A stretch of DNA of 64,000 nt, taken from assembly GCF_006716885.1 (NCBI RefSeq), contig NZ_VFPU01000001.1, forward strand, positions 62,001 to 126,000, in the 5' to 3' direction. The stretch's first letter is position 1. Each line of letters starts with the position of its first letter. The DNA comes from Ornithinimicrobium humiphilum. GTDB taxonomy: Bacteria; Actinomycetota; Actinomycetes; Actinomycetales; Dermatophilaceae. A program made the translations under genes and the position numbers. Under the pieces are notes generated by a model. It did no database searches. It was not told the origin of the DNA and saw only the letters and a program-made list of their open reading frames with translations. Shown here in pieces: positions 32,543 to 41,679 of this stretch.

Positions 32543-35500
32543 ATGGTTGCAATCTGGGGTGCCGTTTTCGGTGCCATGACACTGCTCTTACTTCTCTCAC
32601 TCCGACGCCGACATTCCTGGCGTCGCTCCGCTGCCGTAGGGGCGGCAGCCGCGGTCGTGCTCTCGTCCGCCTCCACCGGTGCCGTCCTCGCCGACGAGGT
32701 GGCCCCGCTGGCGACGGACCAGAACCCGGCGTTCCAGCTCATCCCGAGCGACCTCGAGTTCATCCTCAAGCAGATCGAGATCTCCGAGGCACACGCTCAC
32801 GCGGTCAACACCAACGACACGAGCTACACGCTGCTGTGCCAGACGCGCGACGACAGCAGCGGCAAGTGCGTGCGCGACCCGATGCTCCCGCACGGCCTGC
32901 GCACCGTCGACGGATCGTTCAACAACCTTGAGTTCGACACCACGATCGGCAAGGCCAACAAGGTCATGCCGCGACTGCTGCCGATCCGGTGGCGCTCCGG
33001 CGAGGCCCCGCCCGCGCCGCAGGGCCCTCCGGTGGGTGACACCTCGATGTGCGAGGACGGCGCCGGCAGCTGCTACGGGCAGTACGACGGAGCCGTCTAC
33101 GACGCCCAGCCGCGCCTGATCAGCAACCTGATCTCCGACAACTCCGACAACAACCCGACCGTCGTGGACGCGGCGGCCGACAACGAGGGCGCCGTGATCG
33201 ACCCGGTCACCGGCGAGCTCTACCTGCCCAACACCACGGCCGACGAGGAGCTCTCCCCGCCGGTCAACATGTGGTTCGTCTTCTTCGGGCAGTTCTTCGA
33301 CCACGGTCTCGACCTGGTCGACAAGAACCCCGACGACGTGATCATCGTGCCGCTGGCCCAGGACGACCCGCTCTGGGCCCAGACCCCGCCGAGCATGCGG
33401 TGGCTGGCGCTGAGCCGCGCCACCAACCAGCCCGGCCCGGACAACGTCCTCGGCACCGCCGACGACGTCCGTGAGCACGAGAACCGCACCACGCCGTGGG
33501 TCGACCAGAACCAGACCTACACCTCCCACCCGTCGCACCAGGTCTTCCTGCGCGAGTACGAGCTGCGCGAGGGCCGTCCGGTGGCGACCGGCCGGCTGCT
33601 CGACGGCGCCGACGGTGGCCTGGCCACCTGGGACGACGTCCAGCGCCAGGCCCGTGAGGTGCTCGGCATCGACCTGGTGGACGAGAGCGTGCTCGCCGTC
33701 CCGCAGGTCGCCGTCGACCTCTACGGCCAGTTCATCCCGGACCCGATCACGGGCTTCCCGCAGCTGATCACGCCCGGCGGCTCGATGACGGGCGACCTGG
33801 ACAACCCGGTCCGCTCGACCGAGGCGCTCACGCTGCACCAGTCGTTCCTGGACGACATCGCCCACGGCTCGACGCCGATCCCAGGCGCCGACCCCGAGGC
33901 TCCTCCGGGCTACGACAACGTCTCGCTGGGCAAGCACTTCATCACCGGTGACGGCCGTGGCAACGAGAACATCGGCCTGACCGCGGTGCACCACGTCTTC
34001 CACAGCGAGCACAACCGGCTCGTCGACCACGTCCTGTCCATCCTGGACGAGAACCCCGACCTCAAGGCCCGCTACATGAGCAGCGGCGAGGAGGACGACT
34101 GGACCTTCGAGGAGCGGGTCTTCCAGACCGCTCGCTTCGCGAACGAGATGCAGTACCAGCACCTCGTCTTCGAGGAGTTCGCCCGCACGGTCCAGCCGCA
34201 GATCGACGTGGTCGTCTTCAACGAGAACGCCTACGACAGCACGATCGACGCCTCCATCAAGGCGGAGTTCGCGCACGTGGTCTACCGCTTCGGTCACTCC
34301 ATGCTGACCGAGGACATCATGCGTGAGGGCTTCGACGCCGAGACGATGCCGTTGCTCGACGGCTTCCTCAACCCGGTCGCCTTCCACTGCAAGGTCCAGC
34401 CGACCCTGCAGGAGGACGGCACCAGCGTCTGCCCCGCAGGGCAGGAGATGACCCCCGACGAGGCCGCCGGCTCCATCGTGAACGGCACCACGCGGCAGGT
34501 CGCCAACCAGATCGACGAGCTGGTCACCAGCACGCTCCGCAACAACCTGCTGGGCCTGCCGCTCGACCTCGCGTCGATCAACATCATGCGCGGCCGCGAC
34601 GCGGGTGTGCCCGGGCTCAACCAGGCCCGCCGCACCTTCCACGCGCAGTCGGGCAACCCGCAGCTCGAGCCCTACACCAGCTGGCATGACTTCGGTCTGT
34701 CGCTGAAGAACGGCAACAACTTCGGGCGTGGCGACAGCAACAGCTCGCTGATCAACTTCGTCGCCGCTTACGGCCAGCACCCGACGGTCCTCGAGGCCCA
34801 GACGACGGCCGCCAAGCGGACCGCCGCCGAGGTCCTCGTCAACGGCGTCCGGGCGACCGACCTGGTCCAGCGCATCGCCGGCGACAACCGCTACGCGACC
34901 GCCGCGGCGGTGAGCACCGCTCACTTCCCGACGGCCAGCACGGTCTACGTCGCGAGCGGCCTGGAGTTCCCGGACGCCCTGTCCGGTGGCCCGGCCGCGG
35001 CCGTCAACGGTGGCCCGGTGCTGCTGGTCCAGCAGAACGGCATCCCGGCTGCCACCGCGCTCGAGATCATCCGGCTGCAGCCGACGAAGATCGTCGTGCT
35101 GGGTGGCACCACCGCCGTCAGCCAGCAGGTCTTCAACTCGCTGCGGACCTACGCGCCCGTGGTGGAGCGCCGTTCCGGTCTCGACCGGTACGCCACCTCG
35201 GCCGCGGTCGTGGCCGACGCCTTCCCGAACGCGGCCGACGTCGACCGCGTCTACCTCGCCAGCGGCGCCTCCTACCCCGACGCCCTCGGCGGCGGCGCGG
35301 CGGCGGCCGCTGACGGTTCGCCGCTGCTGCTCACCCGCCCGGGCAGCGTCCCGGCGGAGGTCGCGACCCAGCTGCGACGGCTCGCACCCAGCGAGATCGT
35401 CGTCCTGGGTGGCGACGCCGCGATCAGCCCCGCGGTGGAGACGCAGCTGCGCTCGATCGTCTCCGGCGTGACCGTCACCCGCCTGGGTGGTACCGACCGC

Positions 35501-38236
35501 TACGAGACGAGCGCCAAGGTGGCCCAGCACTTCGCCGCCCCCGGCGGCACGGTGTTCCTGGCCTACGGCGGCGCCTTCCCGGACGCCCTGTCGGCCGCGT
35601 CGGCGGCGGGTCTGCAGAAGGCGCCGCTGCTGCTCGTCCGCTCGGACCTGACGCCCAGCGTCATCCGGGCCGAGCTGCTCCGGCTGATGCCGAGCAAGGT
35701 CGTCGTCCTGGGCGGCCCGCTCGCCATCGGGGACAACGTGGTGGCCGCCGTCAACGCGCTGTTCCCGGCGCCCGAGGCTCCGGCCGACCGGCTGGACTTC
35801 CTCAACAGCACCGGGGACTGGGCGGACCAGAACGGGATGAACATCACCGGTCTCGAGGACGTCGACTTCTGGGTCGGCGGCCTGGCCGAGGCGCTGGACC
35901 CCTTCGGCGGCATGCTCGGCAGCACGTTCAACTACGTGTTCGAGCAGCAGCTGGAGGACCTGCAGTTCGGTGACCGGTTCTACTACCTGTTCCGCAACCA
36001 GGGCAACCAGCTGTTCGCGGCCCTGGAGGCCAACTCGTTCTCGTCGCTGATCCAGCGCAACACGGACGCGTCCCTCCTGCCCGCGGACATCTTCCTGTCG
36101 CACGACCCGTTCATCGACCTCGAGAACCTGCCCACGCCGCTCCCGGCCGGCCTCAGCCAGATGGCCAACGGTCAGTGGCGCTGGGACGGTGACGAGCACA
36201 TCGAGATCCACGGCTTCCGGAACGTGGCGGACAACATCCGCGGTGGCCAGGGTGACGACTCGATCTGGGGCTACGGCGGCAACGACCGGATCGAGGGCGG
36301 GTCGGGCAACGACACCATCCTCGGCGGCCAGGGAGACGACATCCTCACCGACTCCTTCGGTGACGACAACATCAAGGGTGGTGACGGGCACGACGCCATC
36401 GACGGCGGTCCCGGCATCGACCTGCTCCTCGGCCAGGCCGGCAACGACTTCGCCTCGAAGTCGGCCGACAACTCCGGCGGCGCCACCGCCTTCCTGGGTG
36501 TGGGCAACGACGTCTTCGTCGGCGGGACCGGGCGTGACAACCCGTTCGGCAACGAGGGCGACGACTGGCTCGAGGGTGGTCCGCACGCCGACCTCCTGAT
36601 GGGCGACAACGGTCAGCAGTTCCAGGACGACGTGGACGGCGGCAACGACGTCCTCATCGGCGGCACCGGATCTGACGACATGGACGCCGAGGGTGGCGAC
36701 GACATCATGGTCGGCACCCCGGGTGGCACCGACCGCTTCCACGGCATGTTCGGGTTCGACTACGTCACCTACGACGGCGTGTCCACGGGTGTCGACGCGG
36801 ACCTCAACTTCAACCTGCTGCAGCCGCCGGACGTGACCGCGATCCGCGACCGCTACCTGCAGGTGGAGGCTCTCTCCGGTGGTCAGGGTGACGACGTCAT
36901 CCGTGGTCTGGGCGTCGCTCCCGACGACCTGGCCGCGGAGGAGGTCAACAAGCTCTCCAACGAGAACCTGGACCTGATCGACGGCATGCGTGACCTGATG
37001 GACCCGGGCCACGAGCAGAACTACATGCTGCGGATCATGGCGGACAACCCGCTGCTCCAGGACAACGACGGCGTCTCGAACCTGCTGCTGGGTGGTGCCG
37101 GTAGCGACATCCTCGAGGGCCGGTTCGGCGACGACTTCATCGACGGTGACCGGGTCCTCCGGGTCTCGCTGCTGCACGTGCCGACCGGCACGCGCTACGC
37201 GAGCGCCGCCGACATGAAGAACGCCGTCTTCGCCGGGGAGATCAACCCCGGTGACATCGAGATCATCCGCGAGATCGTCATGGACGGTACGCCGGACGAC
37301 GTCGACACCGCGGTCTTCCAGGACCCGTTCCTGAACGACGCGGGCGAGCCCAACTACGTGATCAACCCGCTGCCCGACGGCTACTGGGAGATCATGCACG
37401 TCGGCGGGCCCGAGTTCGAGGAGTCCGAGGGTGCCGACATCCTCGTCAACATCGAGCGCGTCGTGTTCGGTGACGGTGGCTGCTTCGAGCTGTCCGAGGA
37501 GTTCACCCCGTGCCCGACCCTGGGCTCGGTGACCTTCTCCGGTCAGACCAACCCGCCCACCGAGGACCAGGCGATCACCGCCACCGTGGTCTTCGAGGAC
37601 GAGGACGGCAACCCGACCGTCGTCAACCCGAGGTCGATCCGGTTCAACTGGCAGGCCGGCGAGGTCGGCGAGGCCTGGGACCCGTCCCCGACCGAGGGTG
37701 GCCCGGTGACCAAGGTGGCCGGACGGAACGCCTGGACCCAGACGTTCACGCCCGGTGACGGCGACGCCGGGGCGATCATCCGGGTCGTGGTGACCTTCCA
37801 GGACGACGACGGCGTGCTCCGCCAGGTCGTCTCGCCCGTGGTCGGCTCCGAGGACGGCACCGACCCGTCCGAGCTCTCGGTGGTCAACATCAACGACGCG
37901 CCCTACGGGCTCACGTTGTCGAACATGACCCCGCGGGTGGGCCAGTCGGTCGTCGCCAGCCCCTTCGTCGACCCGGACGGGCTCGAGGAGGCTGTCGAGG
38001 CCGGCATGACCTACACCTGGCAGACGTCGTCCAACGCCGACTTCAGCGGCGACGTCGTCCCGGTCGCGGTCAAGGTGACCCCCGACACCAACCAGCTGGG
38101 CTACACCATCCAGCCGGCTGACGAGGGGCGTTACCTCAGGGTGGTCATCGAGTACACCGATGACCAGGGCACGGAGGAGACCTACGTCTCGCCGGTGACC
38201 GCCGCCATACTCCCTGCTGAGGCCTTCGGGCCGTGA
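32543..38236 (+). CDS. Giant secreted haem peroxidase with nested CWB2 repeats and RTX repeats
   Basis: 1,897 residues. The N-terminus has two hydrophobic stretches (4-20 and ~30-48) separated by RRRHSWRRS, probably a long signal sequence. The animal-type haem peroxidase domain starts near 80: GQFFDHGLDL with distal His254, and VYRFGHSM with proximal His585. At 775-1075 three CWB2 repeats interrupt it (AGDNRYATA, SGLDRYATS, GGTDRYETS). The peroxidase fold then resumes (LDFLNSTGDWADQNG, GLEDVDFWVGGLAEALDPFG) to ~1190. From ~1231, glycine-rich RTX calcium-binding repeats (GGQGDDSI, GGNDRIEGGSGNDTI and more). The C-terminus holds two Ig-like repeats. It should be a wall-attached, Ca-dependent oxidative enzyme. 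Confidence 0.9.
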   Translation: MVAIWGAVFGAMTLLLLLSLRRRHSWRRSAAVGAAAAVVLSSASTGAVLADEVAPLATDQNPAFQLIPSDLEFILKQIEISEAHAHAVNTNDTSYTLLCQTRDDSSGKCVRDPMLPHGLRTVDGSFNNLEFDTTIGKANKVMPRLLPIRWRSGEAPPAPQGPPVGDTSMCEDGAGSCYGQYDGAVYDAQPRLISNLISDNSDNNPTVVDAAADNEGAVIDPVTGELYLPNTTADEELSPPVNMWFVFFGQFFDHGLDLVDKNPDDVIIVPLAQDDPLWAQTPPSMRWLALSRATNQPGPDNVLGTADDVREHENRTTPWVDQNQTYTSHPSHQVFLREYELREGRPVATGRLLDGADGGLATWDDVQRQAREVLGIDLVDESVLAVPQVAVDLYGQFIPDPITGFPQLITPGGSMTGDLDNPVRSTEALTLHQSFLDDIAHGSTPIPGADPEAPPGYDNVSLGKHFITGDGRGNENIGLTAVHHVFHSEHNRLVDHVLSILDENPDLKARYMSSGEEDDWTFEERVFQTARFANEMQYQHLVFEEFARTVQPQIDVVVFNENAYDSTIDASIKAEFAHVVYRFGHSMLTEDIMREGFDAETMPLLDGFLNPVAFHCKVQPTLQEDGTSVCPAGQEMTPDEAAGSIVNGTTRQVANQIDELVTSTLRNNLLGLPLDLASINIMRGRDAGVPGLNQARRTFHAQSGNPQLEPYTSWHDFGLSLKNGNNFGRGDSNSSLINFVAAYGQHPTVLEAQTTAAKRTAAEVLVNGVRATDLVQRIAGDNRYATAAAVSTAHFPTASTVYVASGLEFPDALSGGPAAAVNGGPVLLVQQNGIPAATALEIIRLQPTKIVVLGGTTAVSQQVFNSLRTYAPVVERRSGLDRYATSAAVVADAFPNAADVDRVYLASGASYPDALGGGAAAAADGSPLLLTRPGSVPAEVATQLRRLAPSEIVVLGGDAAISPAVETQLRSIVSGVTVTRLGGTDRYETSAKVAQHFAAPGGTVFLAYGGAFPDALSAASAAGLQKAPLLLVRSDLTPSVIRAELLRLMPSKVVVLGGPLAIGDNVVAAVNALFPAPEAPADRLDFLNSTGDWADQNGMNITGLEDVDFWVGGLAEALDPFGGMLGSTFNYVFEQQLEDLQFGDRFYYLFRNQGNQLFAALEANSFSSLIQRNTDASLLPADIFLSHDPFIDLENLPTPLPAGLSQMANGQWRWDGDEHIEIHGFRNVADNIRGGQGDDSIWGYGGNDRIEGGSGNDTILGGQGDDILTDSFGDDNIKGGDGHDAIDGGPGIDLLLGQAGNDFASKSADNSGGATAFLGVGNDVFVGGTGRDNPFGNEGDDWLEGGPHADLLMGDNGQQFQDDVDGGNDVLIGGTGSDDMDAEGGDDIMVGTPGGTDRFHGMFGFDYVTYDGVSTGVDADLNFNLLQPPDVTAIRDRYLQVEALSGGQGDDVIRGLGVAPDDLAAEEVNKLSNENLDLIDGMRDLMDPGHEQNYMLRIMADNPLLQDNDGVSNLLLGGAGSDILEGRFGDDFIDGDRVLRVSLLHVPTGTRYASAADMKNAVFAGEINPGDIEIIREIVMDGTPDDVDTAVFQDPFLNDAGEPNYVINPLPDGYWEIMHVGGPEFEESEGADILVNIERVVFGDGGCFELSEEFTPCPTLGSVTFSGQTNPPTEDQAITATVVFEDEDGNPTVVNPRSIRFNWQAGEVGEAWDPSPTEGGPVTKVAGRNAWTQTFTPGDGDAGAIIRVVVTFQDDDGVLRQVVSPVVGSEDGTDPSELSVVNINDAPYGLTLSNMTPRVGQSVVASPFVDPDGLEEAVEAGMTYTWQTSSNADFSGDVVPVAVKVTPDTNQLGYTIQPADEGRYLRVVIEYTDDQGTEETYVSPVTAAILPAEAFGP

Positions 38237-38276
38237 GAAGCCGCTGCTCGCTGAGCAGCTGAACACCAGGGATGGA

Positions 38277-38306
38277 GGGGTCCCGTCGCACGAGCGGCGG
38301 GACCCC
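38277..38306. terminator. Terminator after the peroxidase gene
   Basis: GGGGTCCCG and CGGGACCCC arms with a 12-bp loop, followed by TTCCCT that pairs further out with AGGGA. Confidence 0.8.
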
Positions 38307-38332
38307 TTCCCTGTGCAGCCCGCTCGAGACCC

Positions 38333-38363
38333 TTGACAACATACAACTGTTTGGTTGTATGTT
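38333..38363 (+). promoter_or_regulatory. Promoter with palindromic operator for the ArsR/SRPBCC operon
   Basis: TTGACA at 38333-38338 is a consensus -35. A palindrome follows: ACATACAAC (38339-38347), a 6-bp spacer TGTTTG, then GTTGTATGT (38354-38362). TATGTT (38358-38363) can serve as the -10, though the spacing would be 19 bp; TGTATG gives 17. The ArsR start lies 7 bp beyond and has no ribosome-binding site, so the message is probably leaderless and autorepressed. Confidence 0.7.
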
Positions 38364-38369
38364 CTGTGC

Positions 38370-38696
38370 ATGGACGGCACGAGCGAGGACCGGGCGGACG
38401 CGATGTTCCGCGCCCTCGCCGACCGCACCCGGCGCGACATCCTGCGGCGGGTGCTGACGGGGGAGCACTCGGTCTCGGCGCTGGCGGAGCACTACGACAT
38501 GAGCTTCGCGGCGGTGCAGAAGCACGTCGCCGTCCTGGAGCGTGCGGGCCTGGTCACCAAGCGCCGCCGCGGGCGGGAGCAGCTCGCCAGCGGTGACGTG
38601 GAGGCCGTCCGCTCGGTCGCCTCGATGCTCGCCGAGCTCGAGGACCTCTGGCGCGGTCGCATCGACCGCATCGACACCTTCCTGCAAGGAGACTGA
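38370..38696 (+). CDS. ArsR-family transcriptional regulator
   Basis: 108 residues with a winged HTH: MFRALADRTRRDILRRVLTG, HSVSALAEHYDMSFAAVQKH, VAVLERAGLVTKRRRGREQ. There is no metal-binding Cys motif, as in the ArsR subgroup paired with SRPBCC proteins. ATG at 38370 stands at the expected transcription start of the palindromic promoter. One bp separates its stop from the SRPBCC ATG. It probably represses its own two-gene operon. Confidence 0.92.
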   Translation: MDGTSEDRADAMFRALADRTRRDILRRVLTGEHSVSALAEHYDMSFAAVQKHVAVLERAGLVTKRRRGREQLASGDVEAVRSVASMLAELEDLWRGRIDRIDTFLQGD

Positions 38697-38697
38697 G

Positions 38698-39186
38698 ATG
38701 CCCGTCACCGAGTTCACCACCGACCCCGACACCCGCACCATCACGATCACGGCGCAGTTCGCCGCCCCCGTGGAGCGCGTCTGGGGCCTCTACGCCGACG
38801 CGCGGCAGCTGGAGAAGGTGTGGGGCCCCCCGACCTACCCCGCGACCTTCGTCGAGCACGCGCTCGAGCCGGGCGCCCGCACCATCTACTACATGACGAG
38901 CCCCGAGGGCGAGCGCTTCGGCGGCTGGTGGGAGATCACCGAGGTCGACGAGCCGCACCGGTTCGCCTTCCACGACGGCTTCACCGACACCGACCTCCAG
39001 CCCGACCCGAGCATGCCGGTGAGCGAGTGCGTCTACACCTTCGAGGCGACCGAGGACGGGGGCACCCGTGCGGTCTACACCTCCACCTACGCCACGGCCG
39101 AGGCCCTCCAGCAGGTCGTGGACATGGGGGTCGAGGAGGGGTCGGTCTCGGCCATCAACCAGATCGACGCCGCCCTCGCGGCCTGA
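38698..39186 (+). CDS. SRPBCC/AHSA1-domain protein
   Basis: 162 residues. START/Bet v1-like: ITITAQFAAPVERVWGLYAD, RQLEKVWGPPTYPATFVEHA, GGWWEITEVDEPHRFAFHDG, and a long C-terminal helix. These proteins bind hydrophobic ligands; in ArsR-SRPBCC pairs the physiological ligand is usually unknown. AAGGAG stands 8 bp before the ATG. Confidence 0.9.
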   Translation: MPVTEFTTDPDTRTITITAQFAAPVERVWGLYADARQLEKVWGPPTYPATFVEHALEPGARTIYYMTSPEGERFGGWWEITEVDEPHRFAFHDGFTDTDLQPDPSMPVSECVYTFEATEDGGTRAVYTSTYATAEALQQVVDMGVEEGSVSAINQIDAALAA

Positions 39187-39225
39187 GGCGGTGGGCCGCT
39201 GCCGGCCCGCCCTCCCCGACAACGA

Positions 39226-39257
39226 CGAAGGTCCCGGTCTGCTGACCGGGACCTTCG
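39226..39257. terminator. Bidirectional terminator between SRPBCC and tRNA-Leu
   Basis: A 14-bp perfect stem, CGAAGGTCCCGGTC and complement, around TGCT. It ends the plus-strand operon and, read the other way, the minus-strand tRNA-Leu. Confidence 0.85.
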
Positions 39258-39265
39258 ACCTTGCG

Positions 39266-39349
39266 TGCGCGAGGGGGGAGTTGAACCCCCACGCCCTTTC
39301 GGGCACACGGACCTGAACCGTGCGCGTCTGCCTATTCCGCCACTCGCGC
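39266..39349 (-). tRNA. tRNA-Leu (CAG)
   Basis: On the minus strand GCGCGAG pairs with CTCGCGC, discriminator A, no encoded CCA. The anticodon stem CACGG/CCGTG holds loop TTCAGGT, anticodon CAG. A long variable arm (TGCCCGAAAGGGCG) marks a class II tRNA. In mycobacteria a tRNA-Leu follows fhaA directly; here about 10 kb lies between. Confidence 0.96.
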
Positions 39350-39468
39350 AAGTGCCGGGCAAGACTAGCACGGCAGCGGGAGCGCCAAGAAATCGCGCGG
39401 TCCGGCACCGCCGGGGCGGTCGGGTCCGTCGTCCCGCCGGCGTCATCGACCGAGTCCGGGACGGGGGC

Positions 39469-39783
39469 TCAGTGCCGGGGCAGGGCCTTCAGGATGTCCC
39501 GGGTGATGGGGTCGACGAGATCGGACCACTCCGGGTGCGTCTCCACGTACTTCTTCACGAACGGGCACACGGCCACCACGCGCAGCCCCTCGGCCCGGGT
39601 CGTCTCGAGGGCCTGCCGAACGAGGGTGCCCGCGAGGCCCTGGCCCTCGTGGCCCGGCTCGACCTCGGTGTGGAAGAAGACCCGCCTGCCGTCCAGCTCG
39701 ACGAACTGGGTGAACCCGACGGGCGTGCCGTCCAGACTGATCTCGAACCGGTCGGGGGCGCTCCTGCGGACGTCGGTCGTCAT
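39469..39783 (-). CDS. Small GNAT-type N-acetyltransferase (YjdJ-like)
   Basis: 104 residues. VGFTQFVELDGRRVFFHTEV then HEGQGLAGTLVRQALETTRA, the acetyl-CoA-binding loop and helix of short GNAT proteins, then VVAVCPFVKKYVETHPEW, the conserved end. This compact family (COG2388-like) acetylates unknown small molecules or proteins. Stands alone between tRNA-Leu and the divergent DUF2237 gene. Confidence 0.9.
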   Translation of the reverse strand: MTTDVRRSAPDRFEISLDGTPVGFTQFVELDGRRVFFHTEVEPGHEGQGLAGTLVRQALETTRAEGLRVVAVCPFVKKYVETHPEWSDLVDPITRDILKALPRH

Positions 39784-39845
39784 GTCCCCACCCTGCCATC
39801 TCCACGCCCCTCCCGTCCCGGGCGCGACGCTGCCAGAATGGCGCC

Positions 39846-40235
39846 ATGCGCAACGTGCTCGGAGGGGCGCTGGAGGAGTGCGGGACCGATCCCGTCACGG
39901 GGTTCACCCGCACCGGCAGGTGCGAGGTCACGCCGGAGGACGTCGGCGTCCACGGCGTCTGCAGCGTGATGACGGCCGACTTCCTCGAGCACCAGCGACA
40001 GCTGGGCAACGACCTGGTCACGCCCAGGCCGGAGTGGGGCTTCCCGGGGCTGCGCCCGGGCGACCGCTGGTGCGTGGTGGCGGCGCGCTGGCTCCAGTCG
40101 GCCCGGGCCGGTCTCGCGGCGCCGGTGGTGCTCGCGAGCACCTCGGAGGCCGTCCTCGAGGTGGTTCCCCTGGACCTGCTCCGGGCCCACGCGGTGGACG
40201 TGCCCGACGACCTCTCGGGGCTCCTCGGGCCCTGA
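39846..40235 (+). CDS. DUF2237 family protein
   Basis: 129 residues beginning RNVLGGALEECGTDPVTGFT. With VHGVCSVMTADFLEHQRQLG and the PRPEWGFPGLRPGDRWCVVA block, this is the whole DUF2237 family profile. Conserved Cys and Trp residues are present. Function unknown. Single gene. Confidence 0.9.
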   Translation: MRNVLGGALEECGTDPVTGFTRTGRCEVTPEDVGVHGVCSVMTADFLEHQRQLGNDLVTPRPEWGFPGLRPGDRWCVVAARWLQSARAGLAAPVVLASTSEAVLEVVPLDLLRAHAVDVPDDLSGLLGP

Positions 40236-40281
40236 GCGGCTGGAGTTGCCGGTCCCCCCGGCCGGGGGCACCGTGGGGAGC

Positions 40282-40650
40282 ATGACCGACCAGCCGCAGG
40301 ACCGTCAGCCGATCACCTACGAGGAAGACCTCCAGGACCTCGACCTGGACCCCGATCAGCGCGAGCGGGCCGAGAACGACCTCGAGATGCCCGAGTCCGT
40401 CGACGACGTCCCCTGGAACCCGCCGGAGCAGCGGCCGATGGGTGCCCAGCTGCTCGACGGGGGCGACGACCAGGACGGAGAGACGATCGACCAGCGCGTC
40501 CGCCAGGAGGAGCCCGAGGCGGGCACGGCCTACGGCGCTCCCGGCACCGGCCAGGAGGAGCGCGAGGAGCGCGGCGAGGCCGACATGCTCGGCGGCGACG
40601 ACCCGGACGCGATCCCGGCCGGCGAGGACGTGCTGGAAGGTCCTGCCTGA
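40282..40650 (+). CDS. DUF5709-like acidic protein
   Basis: 122 residues, very rich in Asp/Glu/Gln/Pro and probably disordered: DQRERAENDLEMPESVDDVP, WNPPEQRPMGAQLLDGGDDQ, GETIDQRVRQEEPE. The WxPPEx...G-E-(S/T)-(L/I)-DQR-x-x-x-E-E-P pattern is that of actinobacterial DUF5709. ATG at 40282 follows GTGGGGAG. Function unknown. Confidence 0.7.
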   Translation: MTDQPQDRQPITYEEDLQDLDLDPDQRERAENDLEMPESVDDVPWNPPEQRPMGAQLLDGGDDQDGETIDQRVRQEEPEAGTAYGAPGTGQEEREERGEADMLGGDDPDAIPAGEDVLEGPA

Positions 40651-40692
40651 CCCGCTGAGCGGCGCCGGGCGGGGGCGTTCTACCCTCGCCCG

Positions 40693-41679
40693 GTGCTGCG
40701 CATCGCCACCTTGAACATCAACGGCGTCCGGGCGTCCCTGCGCCGGGGGTTCGACGACTGGCTCGCCGGGCGCGACTGCGACGTCGTGGCCCTGCAGGAG
40801 GTCCGCGCGCCGCTGCACGCGCTTCCCGAGGGCGCCTTCGGCGACTACCACGTGGTCTACGAGCCCGGGCAGGTCGCCGGTCGCAACGGGGTGGCCGTGC
40901 TCACCCGCGAGCGCCCGGTGGCCGTCCGCACCTGGGACGCCGAGGTGCTGGTCCGGGCGCCCGGCGAGGAGCACCTGCACACCGAGCCCGCTCCTGACGA
41001 CGTCCCGCTCGCCCGGGGCCTGTCGCGCTACGCCACCGAGGGCCGCTACGTCGAGGTCGACCTCGCCGAGGCACCGGTCACGGTCGCCTCGCTCTACCTC
41101 CCCAAGGGCGGCCTGCCCGCGCACCTGCAGAAGCCGGGTCGGATGCGCGAGGCCCCCGACGGTGGTGCCCGCTACCGGCGCAAGATGCACTTCCTCGACG
41201 CCTTCGCCCGCCAGCTCGCCCGCACGCGCCGAGCAGCCGCCGCCCGCGGGCGCGAGTTCCTCCTCATGGGCGACCTCAACATCGCCCACGGTCCGCTCGA
41301 CGTCGCCTCCTGGCGGCGCAAGACGCAGATGGAGGGCTTCCTGCCCGAGGAGCGGGACTGGCTCGACGCCCAGCTCTCGCCGCGCATCCTCGTCGACGTC
41401 GTGCGTCGGCTGCACCCGGACACGCAGGGTCCCTACTCGTGGTGGAGCTGGCTGGCCGGCGCCTACGAGAAGGACACCGGGTGGCGGATCGACTACCACC
41501 TCGCGACCCCGCGGCTGGCCCGCGTGGCCACGACCGCGGTGGTCGACCGCGACCACCGCGGCACCCGGCTGTCCGACCACTCGCCGGTCGTCGTCGACTA
41601 CGACCTGGCCCGGCTGCTGCGCGACCGCGGCTCCGAGCACTACGGTTCAACCGGAACGACGCAGGAGGGACGGCCGTGA
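40693..41679 (+). CDS. xth: Exodeoxyribonuclease III (AP endonuclease)
   Basis: 328 residues from a GTG. EEP-fold motifs: IATLNINGVRASLRRGFDDW, VVALQEVRA (metal Glu), GRYVEVDLAEAPVTVASLYL, FLLMGDLNIAHGPLDV, WRIDYHLATPRLA and the terminal LSDHSPVVVDY with the catalytic His. An insertion around 85-115 is longer than in the E. coli enzyme. It should remove abasic sites and 3' blocks from DNA. It overlaps the ABC ATPase start by 4 bp, which may be fortuitous. Confidence 0.93.
   Translation: MLRIATLNINGVRASLRRGFDDWLAGRDCDVVALQEVRAPLHALPEGAFGDYHVVYEPGQVAGRNGVAVLTRERPVAVRTWDAEVLVRAPGEEHLHTEPAPDDVPLARGLSRYATEGRYVEVDLAEAPVTVASLYLPKGGLPAHLQKPGRMREAPDGGARYRRKMHFLDAFARQLARTRRAAAARGREFLLMGDLNIAHGPLDVASWRRKTQMEGFLPEERDWLDAQLSPRILVDVVRRLHPDTQGPYSWWSWLAGAYEKDTGWRIDYHLATPRLARVATTAVVDRDHRGTRLSDHSPVVVDYDLARLLRDRGSEHYGSTGTTQEGRP

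Noticed and set aside
36230..36800. Repeat DNA within the peroxidase as a DNA-level tandem repeat
   Set aside because: The periodicity is the coding consequence of RTX GGxGxDxLx repeats.
32597..38440. A 1,947-residue minus-strand frame opposite the peroxidase
   Set aside because: GC-rich shadow: no domain, atypical Val/Asp/Arg-heavy composition; the plus strand has recognisable domains throughout. The same applies to 51696-55643 opposite the subtilase.
41676..41679. Exonuclease III and the ABC exporter as a functional operon
   Set aside because: A 4-bp overlap exists but the products have no related role; probably incidental packing.
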